From NCBI GenBank assembly GCA_002422795.1, contig DITJ01000099.1:1-11886 (forward strand): a DNA stretch of 11,886 nt, written 5' to 3'. The notes beneath the pieces are model-generated. The model had not been told where the DNA came from. It saw only the letters and a program-made list of their open reading frames with translations, and searched no databases. Positions 1 through 7,429 of this stretch are shown here, piece after piece. The DNA comes from Alphaproteobacteria bacterium UBA6187 (GTDB lineage Bacteria; Pseudomonadota; Alphaproteobacteria; Rickettsiales; UBA6187). Each line of letters begins with the position of its first letter. Position 1 is the first letter of the stretch. The translations under genes and the position numbers were made by a program.

Positions 1-4
1 AGGT

Positions 5-1264
5 TTAGCAGTTGGGATAATTAGCATACCTAACCTTCCCGCCATATATCTCTAAAAACTGCGCTTTGCCTTGTAATTCTGCAAATAATATGGAATCTGT
101 GCCGGTCATCCACACTTGCGCGCCCATCGCCAGGAATTCCTCAAATAGTGCATTACGGCGGTTTATATCCAGATGAGCAACCACCTCGTCAAGAAGCAGC
201 ACCGGGATATTATTTTTCCACATGGCTTTTGCCCTGGCTTCGGCAATGATTATGGTAAGAAGCAGGGCTTTCTGCTCCCCGGTGGAGCAAAATTGAGCTG
301 GCATGTTTTTCTGAATGTGCGTAACACAAAAATCACTACGGTGCGTGCCTATGTTAGTACGCCCTGCCCTTGCATCTTCACTACGGCAATCACGGATTTT
401 TTTCTTTAATAATTCCTCTATTTCCAGCGCAGGGGCGGTGCCTATCAGGCTTTCCACATATCCATCAACTTTCAGCCCCGCCTTTGGGAACGCGGTTGGG
501 GCAATATATACCGCATCTTGTATAATATTTATTGCATCCACCCTTGCGACAGCTATTGCCACCGCTTTTTCCGCCATTTTCGTTTCCAGCACCGAAATCC
601 AGCTTGCATCACCATTTTCCTGTAATAATTTTGCCCGTTCGCGCACCACATATTCATAAGAATAAACAAGCGATGCATGTTCGGGATTAAAATTATATAC
701 AAGCCTATCAAGGAATTTACGGCGCTCAGATGAAGGGGCAAGGAATAACCCATCCATTTGCGGGGTTAACCACATAACACTGAAAGCGTTGGCAAGTTCT
801 GCCTGGCTGCGGATTAGCTCGCCATCTATTTTTACTATGCGTTTATTGGCATTTGATGATACATCCCGCCCTGTGCCTATCTGTACTGTATCGTTTGCGG
901 AGGTTATTTTTGCGGAGATAGCCCAAGGAGAAGAATTTGGGATTCGGGATTTGGGATTTGGGTATGCCTTATCACCAGCCCCTTCATAACCCGCTCTTTC
1001 TTCAATCCCAGATCCCCAATCCCCAATTCCTACCTTCCTATCCACCTCATCCAATTTCACTCCCCTAAGCCCCCGGCCTGGGGATAAAAATGAAATTGCT
1101 TCTAATATATTAGTTTTCCCTGAGCCGTTTGGCCCGGTTATAACCACAGGCTTATCGTTTATCTCCAGCGACAAATCATCGTAATTACGAAAATTTGAAA
1201 GGGAGAGCTTTGATATGGAAAAAGCAGTCGCGTTGTTCTGGGGTGCGGCTGGAATTTCAGTCAT
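5..1264 (-). CDS. recF: DNA replication/repair protein RecF
   Basis: RecF is an ABC-type (SMC-like) ATPase that binds ssDNA-dsDNA junctions and helps RecO/RecR load RecA at gaps; it acts in the cytoplasm. The 419-aa product has the N-terminal LSNFRNY motif (res 22-28), Walker A GPNGSGKT (44-51), the alphaproteobacteria-like SPGRGLRGVKLDEV stretch (61-74), an ABC-signature-like STGEQKALLL (327-336), Walker B VLLLDEV (355-361) and D-loop AHLD (363-366). It is somewhat longer than most RecF proteins because of a foreign-looking insert at about res 78-113, described separately. The insert lies between LDEV and the WAISAKI strand, so it probably forms a surface loop. Every ATPase motif is intact, so the protein is likely functional. 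The start ATG lies three bases after the upstream asmA stop (TAA TAA ATG), which suggests translational coupling in an asmA-recF operon. Confidence 0.96.
   Translation of the reverse strand: MTEIPAAPQNNATAFSISKLSLSNFRNYDDLSLEINDKPVVITGPNGSGKTNILEAISFLSPGRGLRGVKLDEVDRKVGIGDWGSGIEERAGYEGAGDKAYPNPKSRIPNSSPWAISAKITSANDTVQIGTGRDVSSNANKRIVKIDGELIRSQAELANAFSVMWLTPQMDGLFLAPSSERRKFLDRLVYNFNPEHASLVYSYEYVVRERAKLLQENGDASWISVLETKMAEKAVAIAVARVDAINIIQDAVYIAPTAFPKAGLKVDGYVESLIGTAPALEIEELLKKKIRDCRSEDARAGRTNIGTHRSDFCVTHIQKNMPAQFCSTGEQKALLLTIIIAEARAKAMWKNNIPVLLLDEVVAHLDINRRNALFEEFLAMGAQVWMTGTDSILFAELQGKAQFLEIYGGKVRYANYPNC
933..1030. repeat. In-frame palindromic heptamer (G3N4) insert in recF
   Basis: On the plus strand GGG triplets start at 939, 946, 953 and 960, exactly every 7 bases (GGGATTC, GGGATTT, GGGATTT, GGG). 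After a 40-base middle, CCC tracts start at 1007, 1014 and 1021 in the same 7-base register, so the arms form an imperfect inverted repeat (933-962 against 1003-1029). In the recF frame (minus strand) the arms read as GIGDWGSGI and NPKSRIPNS, giving about 35 extra residues without a stop. The sequence is low-complexity and unlike the rest of RecF. 939-962 fits the canonical G-quadruplex pattern G3N4G3N4G3N4G3. The exact insertion boundaries and any target duplication cannot be fixed without homologues. Confidence 0.8.
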
Positions 1265-1267
1265 TTA

Positions 1268-3199
1268 TTACTGCCCGAATCCTTTCAGCAAATCCTGCAC
1301 ATCTTTCACAGCATCCTTACCGCCGCCCTTCATATCCTTAAACTGGTCTTTTACCGACCGGATAGTATTTTCCATCGCTTCAGGATTTTGCAGGTTGGTT
1401 TTCAGCATACTTGCAAGGTCAGGAATGTAACGCAAATTATCAAACGGCCCTTGTATAAGCACTGGCACTTCCAGCCCCTGCTTACCTGCCTTTCCGCCAA
1501 TCATTGGGTTTATGCGGTAATTAATAGTTTTTTGCGGCAGATCTACCGTTCCCTGACCTGCAACATTTAACATGTTAGTTTTCATACTTAAATCTTTATT
1601 GCTCAAAATTCCCTGGTTAATAGCAAATGTTCCGCTAAGGTCACTGAATTTAGTTACCTGCTGGGCGCTATTTACATTATTAAACGCTGCCGGCACATTG
1701 CGCATCATAGCTTCCAGGTCTATTCCTTTAATAGAACCATCATCAACTTTAAAGTTGCCGCTACCGTTTAAGCTTTTCATCACGCCCTGCATGGTTGTTA
1801 ATTTTCCGTTCAAATTTACAGAAGAATTAAGTGTGCCGCTGAAACGGTCATGGCCGGTTGCATCTCGCAATAAACCTTCGGCATTAATATTGGTAAGGTT
1901 TACCTGTTTTGTAAATGCACCATCTGAATTAAGCGTTGCAGTAATTTTTGCATCCCCACCATAAAGTGCTGATGAAGGAACCGCAAATTTAAGCAGGCCA
2001 TTATTTAATTGCGCATTGATTAATGTTTTCCCAAGTTTAATTTTCTCATACAGAATGCTGCCGAATGCAAGGTTCATATTAGCATTTACTGATTTAAGTG
2101 CCGATAAATCAATCTTATCATTGCTCCACTCGGCTGCAAATGCAGGGCTAACCAGCCATGAGGTTTTCTCAGGGGCGTTCTTTAAATACGGGTTTAAATC
2201 CAGTGATTCAGAAGCAAATGTTGCATCTATGCTTGGGGTTTTTTCTTCAAGCCCAACTTTTAATTTTCCTGCCAGTTTTATAGCATCAAGGGTAATTTCA
2301 GAATTATCCAGGGCAATATTCTTTGCACTTGCGGTTAAATTACCATTAACAGCAAGGGTAAGCGGGGTAGAGCCTTTCCATTCAAATGCCGAACCAGTCC
2401 ATTTAGCAAGGTTTGGAATAGATGGCACTGCAAGAGCTAATTTACCTTTTGCAGTATTTTCTGAAGCCTCACCTGCATAATTAAGCGTTACCGGGGTTGA
2501 TTTTATATCCAGGGCAAAATCGGAATTCTTGCCTTCCATTATCTGGTTTGGATTTGCAACCGATGCTTTGATAGTAACTTTTTCATTATTCCATACCGCA
2601 TCGCCATCTGCATTAAACGGCTCTGAAATATCAGGCAGGGAGGCTTTCAGGTTTAATGATTTTAGTGATAATATTTTTTTGCTTTTTATGTCGTTATAAT
2701 TAATTTCGCCATCGGTTATTTTAACATCGCCCAGCATAAGCCCGGCCAACATTGATGCCCCACCCCTGCTGGAATCTTCGGTTTTTTCCTTGGTTTTTTC
2801 GGGTGCTGCTGCTGTGCCAAATTCCCAATTAGGCTTACCATTTGCACTTACTTCTAAATTGATAATTGGTTTGGCGAGCACAAACTGCTGCACTTGTAAT
2901 TTTTTCTGTATTAACTCTTTTAAACCAACTTTCAGGTTTAATTTTTCCACCTCAAGCAGGTTTTTAGCAGTGTAGCCTGCACCGCTAGAAAGGCTTACCT
3001 TATTCAATTCCACGCCTAGCACTGGGAATATGCTGGCCTTGATGCTTCCATCAATTACTAAATCACGCCCGGTTTTTTCCTTAACCTGGCTGATAATTTC
3101 CTGTTTATAGGAGTCCAGCGGTATTAAAAATGGAATAATAATTGCAGCAAGAACCAGAATAACAATTAATGTGATCGTGATTTTTATTAGTTTACGCAT
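1268..3199 (-). CDS. AsmA family protein
   Basis: The 643-aa product is an AsmA-family protein. The family is anchored in the inner membrane with a large periplasmic beta-rich region and is linked to outer-membrane assembly and inter-membrane lipid transport. One N-terminal membrane segment spans about res 7-28, followed by the family's opening pattern (PLDSYKQEI, then KEKTGRDLVIDGSIKASIFP, res 27-59). The middle is repetitive beta-strand sequence. The conserved C-terminal AsmA region includes LNGKLTTMQGVMKSLNGSGN (463-482) and DDGSIKGIDLEAMMRN (486-501). The tail (about 600-643) is charged and probably helical. A weak GGGAT ribosome-binding site lies about 8 bases before the ATG. It heads a two-gene unit with recF. 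The family call is firm; which paralogue (AsmA, YhjG-like, TamB-like) is unclear, though the length fits AsmA rather than TamB. Confidence 0.9.
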   Translation of the reverse strand: MRKLIKITITLIVILVLAAIIIPFLIPLDSYKQEIISQVKEKTGRDLVIDGSIKASIFPVLGVELNKVSLSSGAGYTAKNLLEVEKLNLKVGLKELIQKKLQVQQFVLAKPIINLEVSANGKPNWEFGTAAAPEKTKEKTEDSSRGGASMLAGLMLGDVKITDGEINYNDIKSKKILSLKSLNLKASLPDISEPFNADGDAVWNNEKVTIKASVANPNQIMEGKNSDFALDIKSTPVTLNYAGEASENTAKGKLALAVPSIPNLAKWTGSAFEWKGSTPLTLAVNGNLTASAKNIALDNSEITLDAIKLAGKLKVGLEEKTPSIDATFASESLDLNPYLKNAPEKTSWLVSPAFAAEWSNDKIDLSALKSVNANMNLAFGSILYEKIKLGKTLINAQLNNGLLKFAVPSSALYGGDAKITATLNSDGAFTKQVNLTNINAEGLLRDATGHDRFSGTLNSSVNLNGKLTTMQGVMKSLNGSGNFKVDDGSIKGIDLEAMMRNVPAAFNNVNSAQQVTKFSDLSGTFAINQGILSNKDLSMKTNMLNVAGQGTVDLPQKTINYRINPMIGGKAGKQGLEVPVLIQGPFDNLRYIPDLASMLKTNLQNPEAMENTIRSVKDQFKDMKGGGKDAVKDVQDLLKGFGQ

Positions 3200-3235
3200 A
3201 GTTTTATCCCAAATTTTTATAACCGCTAACTTGTA

Positions 3236-3264
3236 CTATTATTATTTTCTACATCAAGTTGCAA
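3236..3264 (-). promoter_or_regulatory. Candidate promoter of asmA-recF
   Basis: On the minus strand, TTGCAA (3259-3264) and TAATAG (3236-3241) are separated by 17 bases and lie about 40 bases before the asmA ATG. The spacing is right but the -10 is weak. The whole divergent asmA/tgt gap (3200-3389) is very AT-rich and must hold promoters for both directions. A TATAAC at 3347-3352 could be a -10 for tgt, but I see no convincing -35 for it. Confidence 0.3.
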
Positions 3265-3389
3265 TAACTAACAAATTTTAATGATATTTATGTAATAAAT
3301 CTATCGGGAATATAATTATTAGGATTTTCTTGTGGTTAAATTAGTATATAACGCCTACTAGTTTTATAGCTTTAAATAATTGGAAAAAC

Positions 3390-4496
3390 ATGCCAGAATT
3401 CTCTTTCAAAATCAATGCTACAGAAGGCAAGGCCAGAACTGGCGCAATCCAAACGGCTCACGGTGAAATCCGCACCCCGGCATTTATGCCAGTTGGCACA
3501 GCCGCAACGGTGAAGGCGATGCTGCCGGAATCGGTAAAAGCAACAGGGGCTGATATTATTTTAGGCAATACTTATCACCTTATGCTGCGCCCAACGGCTG
3601 AGCGCATAGCAAAGCTTGGTGGCCTGCATAAATTTATGAACTGGCATGGACCGATACTCACCGATTCAGGCGGCTTCCAGGTGATGAGCCTGGCGCAAAT
3701 CAGGAAAATAAAAGAAGAAGGCGTGCAGTTCCAATCACACATTGATGGCTCTAAGCACATGTTATCGCCAGAGCGTTCCATGGAAATTCAGCATTTGCTT
3801 GGGTCAGATATCACCATGATATTCGATGAATGCACCCCCTACCCCGCCACCCATAAGCAGGCGGAAGATTCAATGGGGTTAAGCCTTCGCTGGGCGGAAC
3901 GTTCCAAAAATGCGTTTATAAAACGTGAAGGCTATGGTTTGTTTGGAATAGTGCAAGGCAGTGTTTATGAGGATTTACGCGAACAGTCAGCAGATGGACT
4001 TATAAAAATCGGTTTTGACGGCTATGCAATTGGCGGCCTTGCAGTTGGCGAAGGGCAAGAGGTAATGTTCAATGTGCTTGATTATACCACCCCGATGCTG
4101 CCACAAGACCGCCCGCGTTATTTAATGGGTGTGGGCAAGCCATCTGATATTGTAGGTGCGGTTATGCGCGGTGTGGATATGTTCGATTGCGTACTGCCAA
4201 CGCGCTCTGGCAGGAACGGCCAGGCTTTCACAAGAAATGGCGCAATAAACATTACCAATTCCAAATATACTGATGATGCCACACCGCTGGATGCAGAGTG
4301 CAAATGCCCTGCCTGCACCAATTACAGCAAGGCATATTTGCAACACCTGGTAAAATCGAAAGAAATACTGGGCGCAATGCTGATGACATGGCATAACTTA
4401 CATTACTATCAGGATTTAATGGCAGGAATACGAGAAGCTATTACGGCTGGTAAATTTGAGGAGTTTGTTGAAGAGTTTAATAGGGGATTGCATTAG
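3390..4496 (+). CDS. tgt: Queuine/preQ1 tRNA-guanine transglycosylase (Tgt)
   Basis: Tgt exchanges guanine-34 of tRNAs with GUN anticodons for preQ1, a step toward queuosine; it works in the cytoplasm as a homodimer. The 368-aa product is full length for the bacterial family. It has TPAFMPVGTAATVKA (29-43), GNTYHL (59-64), the active-site TDSGGFQVMSL (91-101, with Asp92), FDEC (145-148, Asp146), GGLAVGE (215-221) and the nucleophile motif MFDCVLPTRSGRNG (264-277, Asp266). Zinc ligands are C304, C306, C309 and H335, in the spacing of the Zymomonas enzyme (C-x-C-x2-C, then His 26 on). The start is supported by a GGAAA ribosome-binding site about 7 bases upstream. It is transcribed alone, divergently from asmA. 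Nothing suggests loss of function. No queC/D/E/F/A genes are nearby. Confidence 0.97.
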   Translation: MPEFSFKINATEGKARTGAIQTAHGEIRTPAFMPVGTAATVKAMLPESVKATGADIILGNTYHLMLRPTAERIAKLGGLHKFMNWHGPILTDSGGFQVMSLAQIRKIKEEGVQFQSHIDGSKHMLSPERSMEIQHLLGSDITMIFDECTPYPATHKQAEDSMGLSLRWAERSKNAFIKREGYGLFGIVQGSVYEDLREQSADGLIKIGFDGYAIGGLAVGEGQEVMFNVLDYTTPMLPQDRPRYLMGVGKPSDIVGAVMRGVDMFDCVLPTRSGRNGQAFTRNGAINITNSKYTDDATPLDAECKCPACTNYSKAYLQHLVKSKEILGAMLMTWHNLHYYQDLMAGIREAITAGKFEEFVEEFNRGLH

Positions 4497-4513
4497 GAAG
4501 AGTTTTCTTTATA

Positions 4514-4825
4514 GTAAATTTTACAAAATATACGCAGGCTAACAAAGAATACTGTAAATACATTTTAGACCTATTATCTGATTTTGGCAATGTATCTGCA
4601 CTCCCTATGTTTGGCGGTTATGGCATTTATAAAGATGGTTTGATTTTTGCCATTATTGTTGATGATGTTTTATATTTTAAAGTAAGTTATATCAACAAAA
4701 CCAATTATAAAAATAATGGTAGTGAGCCGTTTTCTTATGAGGCTAGGAATAAGAAGAATGTTGTCATAACTTGTAGCATGATTATTTCCTTTTGTCTGTC
4801 CAAAATAGCAACCTGCAAGTTTTAG
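4514..4825 (+). pseudogene. TfoX N-terminal-domain protein, decayed remnant
   Basis: Read without requiring a start codon, this frame gives a TfoX N-terminal-like sequence: YCKYILDLLSDFGNVSALPM, then FGGYGIYKDGLIFAIIVDDV, LYFKV, NYKNNGSEPFSYEARNKKN. The family's hallmark MFGGYGIY begins at 4607. TfoX_N proteins are small (about 100 aa) and linked to competence regulation in gammaproteobacteria; in other groups the role is unknown. No ATG, GTG or TTG precedes the conserved N-terminal helix; the only in-frame ATG is inside the domain. After about 4768 the expected continuation (a tyrosine-rich strand, then Pro) is missing and unrelated residues run to a stop at 4825, overlapping the tail of the convergent pilin-like gene. 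Both ends therefore look damaged. The annotation is by motif recognition only. An ATT start inside the tgt end (4487) cannot be excluded. Confidence 0.65.
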
Positions 4826-5534
4826 CATTTGAAGTGTCAGTAAGTATATAGCTTCTAGTAGGGCTTGTGTTGTCTGTGCAGAAGGTTCCCGGATCGCATG
4901 CACTTTGTTTCGTCCCCCTTAATCCAAAAACATTACCTGAACTTGCAAGGCCATCATCAATTTTTTTATCTATTGAGTAAGCCTGGGATACAGTCAGTAG
5001 CCTGCCATTTATCCATGAGTTACAGGAATCTGAGTATCCTCCGATTTGAATTGCATGGTATAAATTACCAGATCCCGTGTAAAATTGGTAAGCTGCATCA
5101 GTAGAAAAGGAAGAACCCGGCACATTTACGCCGATCTTTCCATAAATTGCCCCACCGCTACCAACTGCACCAGTATATTGGCCCGGGATTAACTTAGCTA
5201 ATGCCATATGTTTCCACGCGTAAAGCCCCTCATTAGTTCCAAGAACAATCTTATTGCCGTCACCATTTAGCGCCCCTGACCAGTATAGTGACGCCTTGTT
5301 AAAATCACCAGGTAAGGCATCATACTGCAACTTAAATGTACTAATTGCTGTTTTATATCGATTAACCTCTGAAATAATAGACATCAACCTCGCGTTACTT
5401 ACCATACTACTTCCTGCTGTAACACCAGCAATAATCAGGCCGACAACTACGATCACTATAGAAAGCTCTACTAAAGTAAAACCCTTGTTTTTTAAGGTAC
5501 TACTAATTATAACAATATTCATACTTCTAAACAT
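4782..5534 (-). CDS. Type IV pilin-like protein with prepilin N-methylation motif
   Basis: The 250-aa product has a class III signal peptide. A short basic leader ends in K17-G18, cleavage would fall before F19, and the mature protein begins FTLVELSIVIVVVGLIIAGV with the conserved Glu at mature position 5 (E23). The hydrophobic helix is followed by the pilin alpha-1 extension (SEVNRYKTAISTFKLQYDALPGDF, about 55-78). The globular part is rich in Gly, Ser and Asn, with repeated GDGN/GSG turns and four cysteines (171, 213, 219, 240) that could form two disulphides. Processing would need a PilD-type peptidase, not in this window. Such a protein may be a pilin, a minor pilin or a type II secretion pseudopilin; I cannot tell which. 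M1 and M5 are alternative starts and neither has a clear ribosome-binding site. The last residues (WTDKRK) overlap the tfoX remnant and may be a rearranged tail. Confidence 0.85.
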   Translation of the reverse strand: MFRSMNIVIISSTLKNKGFTLVELSIVIVVVGLIIAGVTAGSSMVSNARLMSIISEVNRYKTAISTFKLQYDALPGDFNKASLYWSGALNGDGNKIVLGTNEGLYAWKHMALAKLIPGQYTGAVGSGGAIYGKIGVNVPGSSFSTDAAYQFYTGSGNLYHAIQIGGYSDSCNSWINGRLLTVSQAYSIDKKIDDGLASSGNVFGLRGTKQSACDPGTFCTDNTSPTRSYILTDTSNAKTCRLLFWTDKRK

Positions 5535-5869
5535 CTACAAGTTATTCTCTTTCCTAATTGTATCATAACATAAAAATATAATAAATCTTATAATTAAAAT
5601 CTAAAGGGAGAGAGCCAAATTGTGACTTTTGTGGGGCCCAGTGAAGTATCTGTTTTGATAAATCTTTGTGCGTCTGAAAATTCTTGCGCACCGAATCGAC
5701 CGTTTTCTTTGTAAATTTTTGGAGCTTGGCAGAGTTCTTAAAAGCATTAACTGGCGGGGATGAAGTTCATATTCAAAAACTAACATATTGATATAAATAT
5801 TATACCATAATATGGCAAATCTCTTGCACCCCAAAATTATTTTTCTACTTATTTAATTATACTTTATTA
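5535..5869. other. 335-bp gap without a convincing gene; possible coding remnant at 5595-5775
   Basis: Most of this gap is AT-rich, but about 5595-5775 is more balanced and, on the minus strand, is open in more than one frame over some 45-60 codons. One frame reads NAFKNSAKLQKFTKKTVDSV followed by RKNFQTHKDLSKQIL, a basic, helix-like stretch. Another reads IYKENGRFGAQEFSDAQRFI. Neither has an ATG, GTG or TTG with a ribosome-binding site, and the longest ATG frame (5601-5834) has an unnatural composition. It may be a gene remnant. No terminator hairpin is visible after the upstream 439-aa gene. Confidence 0.3.
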
Positions 5870-7189
5870 TTACCTACCTTTAATATTAGGGGGTAGTGTT
5901 TTTGCGGCATTCTCAAACTCGGTTCGGGTTTCATGCACGGCCTTTGCTTCCTCGATAACAGCTAATGATATAAGTGCTTTGAAAGCATTTATATCTTCTT
6001 CACTTAATCCTAAGCTTTTTAAGTCTTCATTATAGACACGCTCTCTCATTCCCTTATCAATCATTCCGGTATATTCTGATACTACTGCCTGGTTATAACC
6101 TTCAACAAACTTTTTATTATCTGATACATGGCTGCTTATAAATACTGTACGCCTATGTAAGTCGCTTTCCATTTCATATGCAGGCCTTACATTAGCAGCT
6201 TTTTCAATAATTTCTCTGCTACCATGAGTTAACTTACATATATCATAACTATGATCTTCCTCTGTTTTAATTCCTTTAACACCATCAGGGCGGTTTGCGG
6301 TAACACGAAACGCTATAGGATCTTTATCCGGTTTATAAGAATATCCTAATGTTTCAGCCTGTTGACTAAAGGATTGTAGAAAATTATATTCGGGTGACAT
6401 AATCCCCTGAGCACCAATTTCACAATTGCCGCAAACATAACGGGTTGAATGCATATCTAAAACAATTGCCTGGATATTTGTACCTTCAGGAACTCCTGCA
6501 TACTTTATTCTTTGTACCAATTCTTTTGCAGTATTTTCTTGTGCTAAATATTCATATAAAGCCTGTTCGCTATGATGAAATTTATTATTATAAGTTCGCG
6601 TATGCGTATCATGATAATGCTGTGGTCCAAGTTTTTGTGTTTTAGTGAAGCCATTTTTCTGGGTGGTAATATCCATTCCAGCCTTGTGTCTTTCCTCTAT
6701 GCTGGCAACAGAATCTTCTTTTGTTATACCGCTACTTTCAAAGGAATCCTGAACATTGTAATAATTACTTCCCATTATTCTAAGTGGAAAAGAAATAAAT
6801 AATTCACCATTTTTTGCAGGTGCTGATAGAGCATATCCTATGTTTACCATTAGAAAATTAGGGGTGGGGTCGCATGATTTATCTAATTTCACCTTCTGTT
6901 CCGCAACACTATTTTTTATCGCATTGCCGCTGCTGGTAAGTTGGGAATGCAGTTCTTCTGATGGTATTTGAGTGTTGTGGATTGAAACATCAAGATCGCT
7001 TTTCCAGGTAACTGAAGAATGTGCACTTTTAGAAGTTTTAGGTTTTTTATTTGTTCCTGGTTCTGGATCTTCTGAATTTGAATCGGCACGCTTTTTTTTA
7101 TTATTATGCTTTACTTGATTTTCAATTTCCATCTGATTATCCGAATTGTTGGGAGATAAAGCCGGATCAGGAGGTATTGGCATTGGCAT
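5870..7189 (-). CDS. Deaminase-fold-like effector candidate with nuclear-localisation-like N-terminus
   Basis: A 439-aa protein I cannot assign to a named family. Res 1-60 are disordered, Pro- and charge-rich, with two basic clusters, KKKR (31-34) and KKPKTSK (48-54), separated by an acidic spacer: a bipartite nuclear-localisation-like arrangement. Res 107-145 look like beta strands. A His-rich stretch leads to FHHSEQALYEYL (204-215), followed by a helix, the strand NIQAIVLDM (238-246) and YVCGNCE (251-257). H206-x-E208 plus C253-x-x-C256, 45 residues apart with a helix and a strand between, matches the zinc/proton-shuttle layout of the cytidine deaminase-like superfamily. Its bacterial toxin/effector branches often show HSE or HAE and CxxC. 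The usual Pro before the first Cys is Val here. The C-terminal third (about 340-439) is helical and charged. No signal peptide or membrane segment is seen, so delivery would need a specialised system (not in the window). The ATG has a weak GGGT site upstream. No obvious immunity gene adjoins. The CDS is certain; the deaminase call is moderate. Confidence 0.72.
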   Translation of the reverse strand: MPMPIPPDPALSPNNSDNQMEIENQVKHNNKKKRADSNSEDPEPGTNKKPKTSKSAHSSVTWKSDLDVSIHNTQIPSEELHSQLTSSGNAIKNSVAEQKVKLDKSCDPTPNFLMVNIGYALSAPAKNGELFISFPLRIMGSNYYNVQDSFESSGITKEDSVASIEERHKAGMDITTQKNGFTKTQKLGPQHYHDTHTRTYNNKFHHSEQALYEYLAQENTAKELVQRIKYAGVPEGTNIQAIVLDMHSTRYVCGNCEIGAQGIMSPEYNFLQSFSQQAETLGYSYKPDKDPIAFRVTANRPDGVKGIKTEEDHSYDICKLTHGSREIIEKAANVRPAYEMESDLHRRTVFISSHVSDNKKFVEGYNQAVVSEYTGMIDKGMRERVYNEDLKSLGLSEEDINAFKALISLAVIEEAKAVHETRTEFENAAKTLPPNIKGR

Positions 7190-7231
7190 ATTAGCTACCC
7201 ATTTTACATTATTATATATAATGATATTCCT

Positions 7232-7261
7232 ATAATATTAAACTAATATTACAAAATTCAA
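7232..7261 (-). promoter_or_regulatory. Candidate promoter of the deaminase-like gene with twin palindromes
   Basis: On the minus strand TTGAAT (7256-7261) and TATTAT (7232-7237) are separated by 18 bases and end 43 bases before the ATG. Two copies of the 8-bp palindrome TAATATTA (7233-7240 and 7244-7251) are spaced by 3 bases and cover the -10 and the spacer, an operator-like arrangement. The surrounding DNA is so AT-rich that chance is a real possibility. Confidence 0.35.
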
Positions 7262-7429
7262 TTTTTAATTGATAATGATAAAAATTTATAATTATAGGAA
7301 CCTGCGTTGAAATTTATCTAATATTCTAGCAGTGCTAATTTATTATTTTTTTACTTTTTAAAGGTATGTTTTTCTTACTCATGCTAAGGTATATTTAACC
7401 TATCTGCTTCAGCTTGTCTGTAGCAGGTG

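Noticed and set aside
5601..5834. 77-codon ATG frame on the minus strand in the gap after the pilin gene.
   Set aside because: Composition is unlike a real protein, it lacks a ribosome-binding site, and the competing frames are equally open.
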